A stretch of DNA of 35,476 nt from an uncultured Acidimicrobiales bacterium. GTDB lineage: Bacteria; Actinomycetota; Acidimicrobiia; Acidimicrobiales; SHLQ01. Under the pieces are notes generated by a model. That model saw nothing but the letters and a program-made list of their open reading frames with translations, searched no databases and was not told the DNA's origin. Positions 1 to 7,878 of the stretch are shown piece by piece; position 1 is the first letter of the stretch, and every line of letters starts with the position of its first letter. The DNA is taken from the NCBI GenBank assembly GCA_938084885.1, contig CALKGG010000130.1, positions 1 to 35,476 on the forward strand. Reading direction: 5' to 3'. Made by a program: the position numbers and the translations under genes.

Positions 1-75
1 GTGGGCCGTACAGGACTTGAACCTGTGACTTCCACCATGTCGAGGTGGCACTCTAGCCAACTGAGTTAACGGCCC
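1..75 (-). tRNA. tRNA-Val (anticodon GAC)
   Basis: On the minus strand the sequence folds into a full cloverleaf. The acceptor stem GGGCCGT (75-69) pairs with ACGGCCC (9-3). The D stem is ACTC/GAGT, the anticodon stem CCACC/GGTGG and the T stem ACAGG/CCTGT, with T-loop TTCAAGT. The seven-base anticodon loop is TCGACAT, giving anticodon GAC, which reads valine GUC (and GUU poorly). The discriminator base is A at position 2. Position 1 would be C74, so I cannot see whether CCA is encoded. Oddity: loop position 33 is C, where almost all elongator tRNAs carry U; the stem is otherwise the same as the familiar bacterial tRNA-Val(GAC). Confidence 0.95.
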
Positions 76-156
76 GAAGAGCGATCAGGTTAGCACCGGA
101 GAATCCGGAACTGACAACTCTCAGCGCGAAGACATATTCGCCAATAGAGTCGGTGC

Positions 157-951
157 ATGCCGACTGTCCTTTCTGCCGAGTATCCGCTTCATGTAGAGAC
201 CACTGGTGACGATCGGCGGCCGTGCCTGCTGCTGTTGAACCCGCTGGGTACGACGCTTGAGTTTTGGGATCCAATGATCGATGCGTTGTCGTCGCGAAAC
301 TGGGTTGTTCGTTTCGATATGCGTGGCCACGGGCGTTCTACTGTCGATGTGGGCTCGTTCGATCTATCGATGTTGGCCAGCGACGCCGTGGCGGTGCTTG
401 ATGCTCTTGATGTTCCGCGCGCTCACGTGTTGGGCGCGTCGATGGGGGCAATGGTCGGTGCAACGATGGCCGCCGAGTTCGCTGATCGCGTGGATCGGTT
501 GGTGCTTGCGTCGTGTGGTGTGCATTTGGGAGATCACGTCTGGTGGGAGGGCATCATTGCCGGTATCGAAGATGGCGGTATGCACGCGGTCATTGATCAT
601 CTCGAGGACATCTTCTTTTCTGTCGAGTGGCGAGAGGCTGTCCCTGACCGTTTGGCTGCTGCTCGCGAGATGTTGTTAGGCGTGAACCCGCCGACATACC
701 TCGCTGGTGCGCACATGTTGCGCGAGGCGTCACTCGAGAATATCGATGACACGATTCGTGCGAGCACGTTGCTCATCGGTGGCGAAGAGGATCCGGTGTT
801 TGCACACTTTCCGATCACCGATCTTCTTGCGCGTATTGCCGATGCTGAGGCAGTGAAGGTCGGCGGTGCGCGTCATCGGGTCTTGCTCGAACAGCCCGAT
901 GTTCTCGCTCCGCTCATCAACGAGTTTCTGGTCGATCCGGACGCTCACTGA
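157..951 (+). CDS. Alpha/beta hydrolase, 3-oxoadipate enol-lactonase-like
   Basis: A 264-residue single-domain alpha/beta hydrolase with no signal peptide, so probably cytoplasmic. Visible features are the oxyanion strand with NPLGTT (residues 28-33), the RGHG turn (56-59), the nucleophile elbow GASMGA with Ser95, an acid in GGEEDPV, and the catalytic His240 in GARHR followed by LLEQP. The NPLGTT and GARHRVLLEQP segments recall PcaD, which hydrolyses 3-oxoadipate enol-lactone in beta-ketoadipate catabolism. No other aromatic degradation gene lies nearby, so the substrate is uncertain and a generic esterase or MenH-like role is possible. The ATG at 157 follows an 81-bp gap from the tRNA. The gene converges on menB, and its stop codon lies inside a 17-bp tandem duplication. 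Confidence 0.85.
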   Translation: MPTVLSAEYPLHVETTGDDRRPCLLLLNPLGTTLEFWDPMIDALSSRNWVVRFDMRGHGRSTVDVGSFDLSMLASDAVAVLDALDVPRAHVLGASMGAMVGATMAAEFADRVDRLVLASCGVHLGDHVWWEGIIAGIEDGGMHAVIDHLEDIFFSVEWREAVPDRLAAAREMLLGVNPPTYLAGAHMLREASLENIDDTIRASTLLIGGEEDPVFAHFPITDLLARIADAEAVKVGGARHRVLLEQPDVLAPLINEFLVDPDAH

Positions 952-979
952 TCAACGGTGCCCACTGATCAACGGTGCC
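946..979. repeat. 17-bp perfect tandem duplication at a gene end
   Basis: The 17-bp unit CACTGATCAACGGTGCC occurs twice head to tail (946-962 and 963-979), and its first eight bases recur at 980. The first copy contains the TGA stop of the upstream hydrolase. It looks like a replication-slippage duplication. Confidence 0.9.
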
Positions 980-1019
980 CACTGATTATCGGTCAGGTCG
1001 CTGCCGTTCAGATGCCGGC

Positions 1020-1922
1020 CTAGAAGTACCAGGGGTGCGCTGACCAGTCGGGTTTGCGCTTCTCGAGGAACGCGTCTCGGCCTTCGACTGCTTCATTGGT
1101 CATATACGCGAGACGGGTTGCTTCGCCGGCGAAGACTTGTTGTCCAACGAGGCCGTCGTCGACGAGGTTCATAGCAAACTTTGCCATCCGTTGACCGGTG
1201 GGCGACTTTTCGTTGATAATTCGCCCCCAATCGAGCGCAGCGTCCTCAAGTTCGCCGTGTTCGACGACGAGGTTGACCATTCCCATGGCGTGGGCTTCGT
1301 CGGCGGAGTGGTCGGCGCCGAGAAAGAAGATCTCGCGGGCCCTTTTCTGGCCGATCATCTGGGCGAGGTAGGCGGACCCGTATCCGCCATCGAAGCTCGC
1401 GACGTCGGTGTCGGTTTGTTTGAAGATCGCGTGTTCTCGGCTGGCAATGGTGAGGTCGCAGACAACGTGGAGGCTGTGTCCGCCGCCGACGGCCCACCCA
1501 GGTACGACCGCTATGACGATCTTGGGCATGAAGCGAATGAGTCGTTGCACTTCGAGAATGTGGAGTCGTGCTGCTCGTGCAGGATCGACGGTGTCGGCTG
1601 TTTCTCCGTCGGCATATTGGTAGCCGGCGCGTCCACGAATGCGTTGATCACCGCCCGAACAAAAGGCCCAGCCCCCATCTTTGGGGGAGGGGCCATTTCC
1701 GGTGATCAATACGCAGCCGACGTCACTGCTCATCCGTGCGTGATCGAGGCAGCGGTACAGCTCGTCGACGGTGCCGGGTCGAAACGCGTTCCGGACCTCG
1801 GGACGGTTGAAGGCCACACGGACGGTGCCGTGCTCGCGTGCCCGGTGGTACGTGATGTCCTCCATGTTCTCGTAGCCCTGGATCGTGTCCCATTTCGACT
1901 CATCAAAGATCTCTGAAACCAT
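1020..1922 (-). CDS. menB: 1,4-dihydroxy-2-naphthoyl-CoA synthase (MenB)
   Basis: A crotonase-fold enzyme of 300 residues that closes the second ring of menaquinone by converting o-succinylbenzoyl-CoA to 1,4-dihydroxy-2-naphthoyl-CoA. Seen are the CoA-binding segment CSGGDQRIRG, VGGGHSLHVVCDL, QTDTDVASFDGGYGSAYLA, a segment running KSPTGQRMAKFAMN through DDGLVGQQ, and a C-terminus ending HPWYF. These match the Mycobacterium MenB closely. The Asp in QTDTDV corresponds to the catalytic Asp of the bicarbonate-independent class; the E. coli class has Gly there. The frame is open upstream to 2051, but I chose the ATG at 1922 because MenB homology begins at MVSEIFDESKWDTI and the upstream residues are low complexity and would overlap the divergent gene. 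Its pathway partners menC, menH and menD lie 4 kb away on the same strand. Confidence 0.97.
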   Translation of the reverse strand: MVSEIFDESKWDTIQGYENMEDITYHRAREHGTVRVAFNRPEVRNAFRPGTVDELYRCLDHARMSSDVGCVLITGNGPSPKDGGWAFCSGGDQRIRGRAGYQYADGETADTVDPARAARLHILEVQRLIRFMPKIVIAVVPGWAVGGGHSLHVVCDLTIASREHAIFKQTDTDVASFDGGYGSAYLAQMIGQKRAREIFFLGADHSADEAHAMGMVNLVVEHGELEDAALDWGRIINEKSPTGQRMAKFAMNLVDDGLVGQQVFAGEATRLAYMTNEAVEGRDAFLEKRKPDWSAHPWYF

Positions 1923-1983
1923 CCCCGGACAGTAGTACCTCGCGCGCTTTGATTGTTGCCTCTGAAAGTGACAGTGTGTACCC

Positions 1984-3204
1984 GTGCCTAGTCTCCTGAG
2001 CAGTTCGCGCGCGTTCGCGCTGGCACTCGTTGCTCTCGTCTTTGTGCTCACGGGCTCGGCGACGGCTCAGGAGGACGTCGAGCGGCTCGAGGAGCTCGAG
2101 GCCGAGCGTGAGCAGGTACTGGTCGATCTCGCCGCAGCTGCGTCCCTCGTTGATGCGAGTGAAGCGTCCTTCGACGAAGTAGCAGGAGCGCTCGACGATC
2201 TCAACGCGCTCGTCGACCTTCAGGAGGCTCGTCTCGCCGACGCAGCCCAAGGTGTTCGTTCGGCGGAGCTTCTCGTGATGCAGGCAGAGGCCCGGCGTGA
2301 GGTGATCGAGGGTGAAGCAGCAGATCTGCGTACGCTCGTCAGCGAATTGGCGGTTGAGTCGTTCACCGGCGAAAACGGCGAGAACGGCGAAGATCTGACA
2401 GCGTTTCTTCTCAACGATGATCCAACCGAGGCCGTACGGCGACGCAGCCTCGTCGAGTTCCAAACCGGCAACCTCGGCGACGCACTCGACCGATTGCGAG
2501 TACTCGAGGTCGAGGCCGAACAGGTCGAGGCCGACCGTCTCCGGGCTGTCGAGGCAGCAGAAGCAAACCGTCTGGAACAGGTCGAACGCCAACGAGAACT
2601 GCAAGCTGCGCAAGATCAGCAGGTGCAGCTCGTTGTCGATGTTGAAGCCCGCCTCGAAGCTCGCCTCGCCGAGGCGCAAGCTGTTCGTGCCTTCGATGAA
2701 GAACTCGCAGCTGAGATCCAGCAACAAGAAGAGGCCATTGCTGCACGTATTCGGGCTGAGGCGGCCGCGAAGGCCGCTGCAGAGGCTGCTGCGAGAGCTG
2801 CGGCTGCTGCGACGAGCCAGCCTCCGCTTACTCCAAGCGGGGAGATCGTGAACGCCGCCGGGTTCCAGGTGCACCAGTCGGTTGCCACCAACGTGACCAA
2901 CATGATCAACGCTGCTGCAGCCGACGGTGTCACGCTCACCGGTTCTGGCTGGAGGTCACCGGAACGCACTGCTGAGCTCCGTGTCATCAATGGTTGCCCC
3001 GACGTGTACACGGCGTCTCCGAGTAGCTGTCGGATTCCGACGGCTCGCCCGGGCCAGTCACAGCACGAGCGAGGGCTCGCGATCGACTTCCGGAGTTGCT
3101 GGCGGGGTTCAGACTGTTTTGTGTGGTTGTCGAACAATGCAGCGACCTACGACTTTATCAACCTTCCGAGCGAATCCTGGCACTGGAGCACGACCGGCCG
3201 ATAG
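1984..3204 (+). CDS. Secreted coiled-coil protein with M15 (VanY-like) peptidase domain, copy 1
   Basis: A 406-residue exported protein. The signal peptide is residues 1-28 (hydrophobic 10-22, cleavage after ATA). A long heptad-rich, Glu/Ala-rich coiled coil spans roughly 30-275, ending in an Ala-rich stretch. The C-terminal M15 domain (about 285-406) has the VanY-type zinc site: His361 and Asp368 in SQHERGLAIDF, and Glu397 and His400 in ESWHW. M15 enzymes of this kind are D,D-carboxypeptidases or related peptidoglycan peptidases, so it probably trims wall peptides outside the membrane. The layout of coiled coil plus C-terminal hydrolase recalls the FtsEX-controlled PcsB and RipC proteins (inference). 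The GTG at 1984 fits the signal peptide. It is divergent from menB across 61 bp. Unlike copies 2 and 3 it carries a CWRGSDC segment just after the first zinc motif. Confidence 0.88.
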   Translation: MPSLLSSSRAFALALVALVFVLTGSATAQEDVERLEELEAEREQVLVDLAAAASLVDASEASFDEVAGALDDLNALVDLQEARLADAAQGVRSAELLVMQAEARREVIEGEAADLRTLVSELAVESFTGENGENGEDLTAFLLNDDPTEAVRRRSLVEFQTGNLGDALDRLRVLEVEAEQVEADRLRAVEAAEANRLEQVERQRELQAAQDQQVQLVVDVEARLEARLAEAQAVRAFDEELAAEIQQQEEAIAARIRAEAAAKAAAEAAARAAAAATSQPPLTPSGEIVNAAGFQVHQSVATNVTNMINAAAADGVTLTGSGWRSPERTAELRVINGCPDVYTASPSSCRIPTARPGQSQHERGLAIDFRSCWRGSDCFVWLSNNAATYDFINLPSESWHWSTTGR

Positions 3205-3220
3205 TTGCCAGTAGGCGTGC

Positions 3221-3246
3221 GAGTAGAGGTTGCGAGTAGAGGTTGC
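3221..3246. repeat. 13-bp perfect tandem duplication in an intergenic gap
   Basis: GAGTAGAGGTTGC is repeated exactly (3221-3233 and 3234-3246), 17 bp after the stop of M15 copy 1, and is followed by the partial copy GCGTAGGG. It creates an in-frame TTG at 3230 that extends the next reading frame artificially. Confidence 0.85.
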
Positions 3247-3328
3247 GCGTAGGGATCGCTGCTCGGAATATCTCTCAACGTGGCCGGCATCGCACAATCA
3301 CCGTGCGCGGTCAACTAGTTTTTCTTGG

Positions 3329-4582
3329 GTGATTGGACGGGTATCGACACTGTTGCGAGTGCTGGCGTTGCCAGCGCTGTACGTCGCGTTGGTGTTCGTT
3401 GTTGGCGTGTCGGCGGGGGCACAATCGGCACAAGACGTTCTCGACGAACTCCGTCAAGAACGCGAGAAGATTCAGCAGGAGGCCGCTGATCAGGCGCTCC
3501 AGGTCGATGCTGCAACGGCGGACTTCGAGGTGTTGGCTGGGGCCCTCGACGATCTCAATGCACTGGTCGACCTCCAAGAGGCCCGGCTGGCCGATGCCGA
3601 ACAGGCCGTGCGGTCTGCCGAGGCCCAGGTCGCGCGGGCAGTAGTGCGCGAAGACGAGATCGCTGTCGAGGTCGCCGCGCTCGAGAGCGATGTACGGGAT
3701 TTGGCGCTGTCGTCGTTCACGGGCGAGGGCGGCCTCAACGGGCAAGATTTCACGGCGTTGCTCGTGTCTGATGATCCCACCGAGGCCATGCGTCGACGGA
3801 GTCTTGTGCAATTTCAAACGGGGTCGCTGGGCGACGGGATCGACCGGCTGCGAGCCCTCACCGTCGAGGCCGAACAGGTGTCGGCGCAACGTCGTGAAGC
3901 AGTGCAGCTGGCTGAAGCCGGCCGTATCGAAGCGATCGATCGCCAAGGCCAACTCACACAAGCACAGGCGGCCCAAACCGCGCTAGTCCAAGCAACCGAG
4001 AATCGTCTCGAGGCTCGCTTGGCTGAAGCTGCAGTGTTGGCCAGTCGAGATGCCGAGGCCGCCGCCCGCATCAGCCAGCAAGAAGAGGTGATCGCGGCCC
4101 AGATCCGAGCCGAAGCCGCCCGTCGGGCAGCTGCAGCGGCCGCAGCAGCGGCGGCAGCGAACCCACAGAACCGGCCGGTGACGGTGACTCCCGACGAGAT
4201 CACGACGGTTCGAGGAATCGAGGTGCACCGCAATATTGCAGGCAAGGTCGAAGAGCTGATGGCGGCGGCGCTCGCCGACGGTGTGACGCTCGGTGGCTGG
4301 GGCTACCGGGACAATCTCGAACAAATTCGATTGCGACAGCAAAACTGTGGGACGACCGAGTTTGATATTTGGGAACGCAGCGCCTCGTCGTGTAGCCCAC
4401 CGACGGCCCGTCCAGGTCGGTCGAATCATGAGCGCGGCCTAGCAATAGATTTCACGTACAACGGTGGTTCGATTACCACACATTCGAATCCGGGCTTTGT
4501 GTGGCTGGCACAGAATGCGTCACGTTGGGGCTTTGTCAACCTTGCGTCAGAGCCGTGGCATTGGTCTGTTAGCGGGGGATAG
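3329..4582 (+). CDS. Secreted coiled-coil protein with M15 (VanY-like) peptidase domain, copy 2
   Basis: The second tandem paralogue, 417 residues from GTG 3329. I prefer this start because the signal peptide begins there (hydrophobic 11-27, cleavage after SAGA at about 31); the upstream TTG at 3230 would add 33 polar residues and lies in a tandem duplication. The coiled coil (about 35-280) contains GALDDLNALVDLQEARLADA, shared word for word with copy 1, and DDPTEA.RRRSLV.FQTG. An Ala run (about 270-283) precedes the M15 domain. Zinc-site residues are His367 and Asp374 in SNHERGLAIDF, and Glu408 and His411 in EPWHW. Two cysteines (QQNCG and SSCSPPTARPG) may form the disulphide also possible in copies 1 and 3. 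Expected to be a peptidoglycan peptidase. The gene lies 124 bp after copy 1 and 45 bp before copy 3. Confidence 0.87.
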   Translation: MIGRVSTLLRVLALPALYVALVFVVGVSAGAQSAQDVLDELRQEREKIQQEAADQALQVDAATADFEVLAGALDDLNALVDLQEARLADAEQAVRSAEAQVARAVVREDEIAVEVAALESDVRDLALSSFTGEGGLNGQDFTALLVSDDPTEAMRRRSLVQFQTGSLGDGIDRLRALTVEAEQVSAQRREAVQLAEAGRIEAIDRQGQLTQAQAAQTALVQATENRLEARLAEAAVLASRDAEAAARISQQEEVIAAQIRAEAARRAAAAAAAAAAANPQNRPVTVTPDEITTVRGIEVHRNIAGKVEELMAAALADGVTLGGWGYRDNLEQIRLRQQNCGTTEFDIWERSASSCSPPTARPGRSNHERGLAIDFTYNGGSITTHSNPGFVWLAQNASRWGFVNLASEPWHWSVSGG

Positions 4583-4595
4583 GTCAAAAGACCTA
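4580..4595. other. 16-bp perfect palindrome overlapping a stop codon
   Basis: TAGGTC-AAAA-GACCTA is a six-bp stem with a four-base loop. Its first three bases are the TAG stop of M15 copy 2. It could be a weak hairpin or an operator upstream of copy 3; there is no U-tract. Confidence 0.4.
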
Positions 4596-4627
4596 ATATC
4601 GCTCCTGGTGGGGCCGATAGCCACCAC

Positions 4628-5959
4628 ATGTCTTTGAAATCACGGGTGATGTTGAGCATCGTCCTTTTTGCTGCCGTCGTGGCGACGCTGGCTGTTCTTG
4701 GTCCCATCGACACGGTGTGGGCCCAAGATCAAGACGCGCCAGCGAACCTTGAAGAGCTCAAGGACGAGCGTGAACGGATCGCCCGCGAGGCAGCGCTTGC
4801 CGCACGCGACATCGATGTGGTGACCGCGAGCGTCGATGAAGTGACTGCAGCGCTCGATGAGTTAGCGGCGTTTGTGGAGATCCAACAAATCCGTCTCGAT
4901 GAGGCCGAGGGCAAATACGAGAACGCCCTCGCACTGGTCGACAACGCCCGAGTAGAGCGTGAGGAAATTCTGCGGACCGCCGACCTGCTCCGAGACCACC
5001 TCGCAGATCTCGCAGTTGCAAGCTTTACCGGTGAGGCTGGCACTGCTGGCGATGAAGTCACCGAGCTCGTACTCTCCGATGACCCTGGTGAATCTGCCCG
5101 GTTCCTGCATCTTCTCGAGCTACAAACCGGTTCGCTCGGCGACGGCCTCGATCAGTTGCGAGCCCTCGACGTCGAGGCCGAGGCGCTGATTGTTGAGCAA
5201 CAAGAAGCGGCGCTTCGAGCAGAAGGCGCACTGTCAGAGGTTGAAGCCCGTACCGAAGAGCTCGTCGCAGCACAAGCGCAACAAGAGCTCGTCGTCGCCG
5301 CCGCAGAACTCCGCTTGGAAGCCCAACTCGCGGAGGCCGCATTTCTAGAAGAACGCGACCTTGAGCTGGCGACCGCTATTCGTGATGAGCAAGCAGCGAT
5401 CAGCAACCGAATCGCATCGATTGCCCGCTCTCGCGGCATCGTGATCCCCGACCCGGTAAATCTCGACGACATCGAGCTGATCTCGTTCTACCGCCCTGAA
5501 GATCAGCTCGAAGCCACCATCGATCCCGAGACAGGTGTCGAGCTACCGGCGGTTCTCGCAGCCGACGCCGAACCGTTCTTTCAGATCGAGGTGCACAAGG
5601 ACATTGCAGCGCAGACGCGGAGGCTGTATCAAACGGCGTTCGATCAGGGCATCAACCTTGGCGGCTGGGGCTACCGTCCAATTCAACGCCAGGTCGAGCT
5701 CCGAACAATCAACGGGTGCCCCGATGTCTACACAGCGTCGCCGAGTAGCTGTCGAGTGCCAACCGCCCGCCCCGGCTTCTCCAAACACGAACAAGGCCGC
5801 GCCATTGACTTTCAGTGGAACGGCGGTGGCATTGGGTCACGAAGCTCTGCGGCGTTCCAGTGGCTGCAAACGCATGCACCACAGTACGGGTTTGTAAACC
5901 TGCCGTCGGAACCGTGGCATTGGAGCATCGATGAAGGCCAAGAGCGCCTTCCCGGCTAG
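4628..5959 (+). CDS. Secreted coiled-coil protein with M15 (VanY-like) peptidase domain, copy 3
   Basis: The third tandem paralogue, 443 residues, ATG start. The signal peptide is residues 1-32 (hydrophobic 7-25, cleavage after VWA). A coiled coil spans about 38-270. It then differs from its sisters: the Ala-rich run is replaced by a roughly 60-residue acidic linker (IVIPDPVNLDDIELISFYRP onwards). The M15 domain keeps the full set: WGYRPIQRQVELR, the pair of cysteines in NGCPDVYTASPSSC, His387 and Asp394 in SKHEQGRAIDF, and Glu428 and His431 in EPWHW. The role is presumed to be cleavage of peptidoglycan peptides outside the membrane. The gene converges on menC with 25 bp between the stops. 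The divergence between copies suggests an old triplication with specialised linkers rather than recent amplification. Confidence 0.87.
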   Translation: MSLKSRVMLSIVLFAAVVATLAVLGPIDTVWAQDQDAPANLEELKDERERIAREAALAARDIDVVTASVDEVTAALDELAAFVEIQQIRLDEAEGKYENALALVDNARVEREEILRTADLLRDHLADLAVASFTGEAGTAGDEVTELVLSDDPGESARFLHLLELQTGSLGDGLDQLRALDVEAEALIVEQQEAALRAEGALSEVEARTEELVAAQAQQELVVAAAELRLEAQLAEAAFLEERDLELATAIRDEQAAISNRIASIARSRGIVIPDPVNLDDIELISFYRPEDQLEATIDPETGVELPAVLAADAEPFFQIEVHKDIAAQTRRLYQTAFDQGINLGGWGYRPIQRQVELRTINGCPDVYTASPSSCRVPTARPGFSKHEQGRAIDFQWNGGGIGSRSSAAFQWLQTHAPQYGFVNLPSEPWHWSIDEGQERLPG

Positions 5960-5974
5960 GGGTACGCCCGTGCG

Positions 5975-5988
5975 CTAGCGGTCGCTAG
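5975..5988. other. 14-bp palindrome between convergent genes, overlapping the menC stop
   Basis: CTAGCG-GT-CGCTAG can form a five-bp hairpin with a GGTC loop. It lies between the convergent stops of M15 copy 3 and menC and includes the menC stop codon. It may be a weak shared terminator; there is no U-tract on either side. Confidence 0.35.
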
Positions 5989-7037
5989 ATAGTGTTCCAG
6001 AGGCCAGGTCCTGTCGGAACCTGAATCTGGCCATGCACATCGAGCAATGACGCGTCCATGCCACGAATGAGCCGTCCAGTGGCTAGGCCATGGGGGCCCG
6101 AGGTCGACGAGATTGCGGCCGCTGCGTGCACGGCGGCCGCCAAACCAATCTCTCGGTCGATTGATGAAGAAACGACAAATCGATGGTCCGGGTGCCGTTG
6201 GGAGAGCTCGACGAGTCGGTCGATGCCGCCGAGTGCGGCAGGTTTGACCACAACAGTGGTAACTCCTGCGGTGGCGATAGCAACGTCGGGGTCAATTTCT
6301 GACCCGAGGTCGACGGCGACAGCGACGCCGGTGTCGGCGGCGAGCGAGACGAATTCTGATGGGTCCGAGGTTGGGTCTTCGATGTAACTGATGCGGTGTT
6401 TGCCGACCCTGCCGATAATCCGGGCAGCAACGTCAGCAGTCCATGCGCCATTGGCATCGAGGCGAAGCTCGACGTTGCTCCCCGCTGCCTCGCTGGCAGC
6501 GACGATGCGGGTGATATCGAGGCTGTTGTCGACCGCACCAACTTTGAGTTTGATGGCGGTCATTCCCTCGTTGACCAGTTCTCTTGCTCGTGCGTGAACC
6601 GCAGCCGGGCTCGCTTCGCCAATCAACCCGTTGACGCGAACCTGGGTGGGGGCGCCGGGTTGGAGCCATTGGCTAACCGATGTGTTTGTGCGCCGAGCCT
6701 CCAGGTCGATGAGCGCGGTATGGAGCGCGAATCGGGTCAACGCGCAGAAGCCATGATCGTCGAGGGCGCCGATCGCCTCGTCGACGGGAACCAATGTCGC
6801 CTCACGACACCAGCCGGCAATTTCGGTGGCGAGCTGTTCGAGCTTTGGGCCGTTCTGGCCGGGGATTGGGGCGGTTTCTCCTATGCCGACAAGCTCCCCG
6901 ACGGTGTCGTCGTGCGCAACGACGACGACCTGCATGCCGCCGCGGTCGCCAATGCTGCCAGCTCCGGTTGGAACCGACTCGTTCAGGCGAATGTCGATTG
7001 GTGTCGAGCTAGCGCGAGTGATCCTCATCAGACTCAC
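5985..7037 (-). CDS. menC: o-Succinylbenzoate synthase (MenC)
   Basis: A 350-residue enolase-superfamily enzyme that dehydrates SHCHC to o-succinylbenzoate in menaquinone synthesis. The barrel residues are all visible: the KxK pair Lys163/Lys165 in AIKLKVG, metal ligands Asp194 (RLDANGAW), Glu220 (YIEDPT) and Asp243 (AVDLGSE), and the second catalytic Lys265 in VVVKPAALGG. Members of this family sometimes act as N-acylamino-acid racemases, but the position directly after menD and menH fixes the role as MenC. The first ATG (7037) overlaps the end of menH by 29 bp; a second ATG at 7028 would give a 20-bp overlap. Either implies translational coupling. Confidence 0.95.
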   Translation of the reverse strand: MSLMRITRASSTPIDIRLNESVPTGAGSIGDRGGMQVVVVAHDDTVGELVGIGETAPIPGQNGPKLEQLATEIAGWCREATLVPVDEAIGALDDHGFCALTRFALHTALIDLEARRTNTSVSQWLQPGAPTQVRVNGLIGEASPAAVHARARELVNEGMTAIKLKVGAVDNSLDITRIVAASEAAGSNVELRLDANGAWTADVAARIIGRVGKHRISYIEDPTSDPSEFVSLAADTGVAVAVDLGSEIDPDVAIATAGVTTVVVKPAALGGIDRLVELSQRHPDHRFVVSSSIDREIGLAAAVHAAAAISSTSGPHGLATGRLIRGMDASLLDVHGQIQVPTGPGLWNTI

Positions 7038-7878
7038 ACTCTGTCAGATGCGAACGGACAATCGAAGCAACCTCGACAAGATTCTCGATATGGACCACGT
7101 GTCCAGCGCCTTCGATGATCTCGGCGCGACCCGAGTTGGCCAAATCTGCCATCCGAGTAGCGAGTGCCGCATACTTTTCGTCTAGCGCACCAGCGATTGC
7201 AAGGAGCGGCGACCGCACCGACGCCAGGACCGCCCACAGCGGTGGCATTGCGCCGGTTCCGGTGCCGCGAAGGCTGTTGGCCAACCCAATTGCGGTGGAC
7301 GAGCAGCGCTGCGCTTTCGTGCGCTCGAGGTCGTTGGCCGATAGGCGTTGCACGTAGGGGCGAAAAAGGTCGAGATCGAGCCACTGATCGATGAAGGCGT
7401 CGACCCCGATGGCTTCGAGCTGGTCGGCTTGTGCGAGGTCGGCGTCGTGTCGTTCGCTGCGCTCGGCCGGTTCTGCAAGACCAGCGGTCGCGCTGAGAAG
7501 GGTCACGGAGGCAAAGTACCAGGGGGCGCGAGCAGCCATGGAGAGCGCCACCCGGCCGCCGAGCGAATATCCAACAAGGTGGACAGTGCCGGGCTCATGG
7601 GGCCCAATAACCGACAAAACCTGGTCGACGACCGACGCCATTCCGTAGTGCTCGAGGTGTTCGGGACTTTGGCTTGCTCCGTGGCCAATCAGATCGACGA
7701 GGATTGCTGGTCGTCCGTCTCGAACCGCCTCAATGAGGGGAGCCATCGTCGAACCGTCGCCAGTAAATCCGTGGAGGCCAATGATGAGATTGCCGGTCCC
7801 GGAGAGATACCGGCAAGCAATCTGCATCCCGTCGGGGGAGGTGAGCATTGTTGGGTCGGGCAGGGGTGCACTGCTCAT
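7009..7878 (-). CDS. menH: SHCHC synthase (MenH)
   Basis: An alpha/beta hydrolase-fold lyase of 289 residues that eliminates pyruvate from SEPHCHC to give SHCHC. MenH hallmarks are LHGFTGDGSTM (residues 35-45), the nucleophile elbow GYSLGGR with Ser105, the segment GLANSLRGTGTGAMPPLW, Asp in AGALDEKY, and His in GAGHVVHIE. The ATG overlaps the menD stop as ATGA (4 bp), so translation is coupled to menD. The C-terminus overlaps menC. The unusual acidic tail (CESDEDHSR) falls within that overlap. Confidence 0.95.
   Translation of the reverse strand: MSSAPLPDPTMLTSPDGMQIACRYLSGTGNLIIGLHGFTGDGSTMAPLIEAVRDGRPAILVDLIGHGASQSPEHLEHYGMASVVDQVLSVIGPHEPGTVHLVGYSLGGRVALSMAARAPWYFASVTLLSATAGLAEPAERSERHDADLAQADQLEAIGVDAFIDQWLDLDLFRPYVQRLSANDLERTKAQRCSSTAIGLANSLRGTGTGAMPPLWAVLASVRSPLLAIAGALDEKYAALATRMADLANSGRAEIIEGAGHVVHIENLVEVASIVRSHLTECESDEDHSR

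Noticed and set aside
157..951. The possibility that this hydrolase is a second MenH because it is close to menB.
   Set aside because: The GTGA-PLW segment of MenH is absent and the NPLGTT and LLEQP segments fit the enol-lactonase group better; a MenH is already present at 7009-7878.
1137..1916. A 259-residue plus-strand open frame opposite menB.
   Set aside because: menB is certain from motifs along its full length; the opposite frame has no recognisable domain.
1903..2874. A 323-residue minus-strand open frame opposite M15 copy 1.
   Set aside because: It overlaps a gene with a clear signal peptide, coiled coil and zinc site; the antisense product shows no family motif and arises from the GC-rich codon pattern.
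3230..3328. An upstream TTG start for M15 copy 2.
   Set aside because: It lies in a 13-bp tandem duplication and would put 33 polar residues before the signal peptide.
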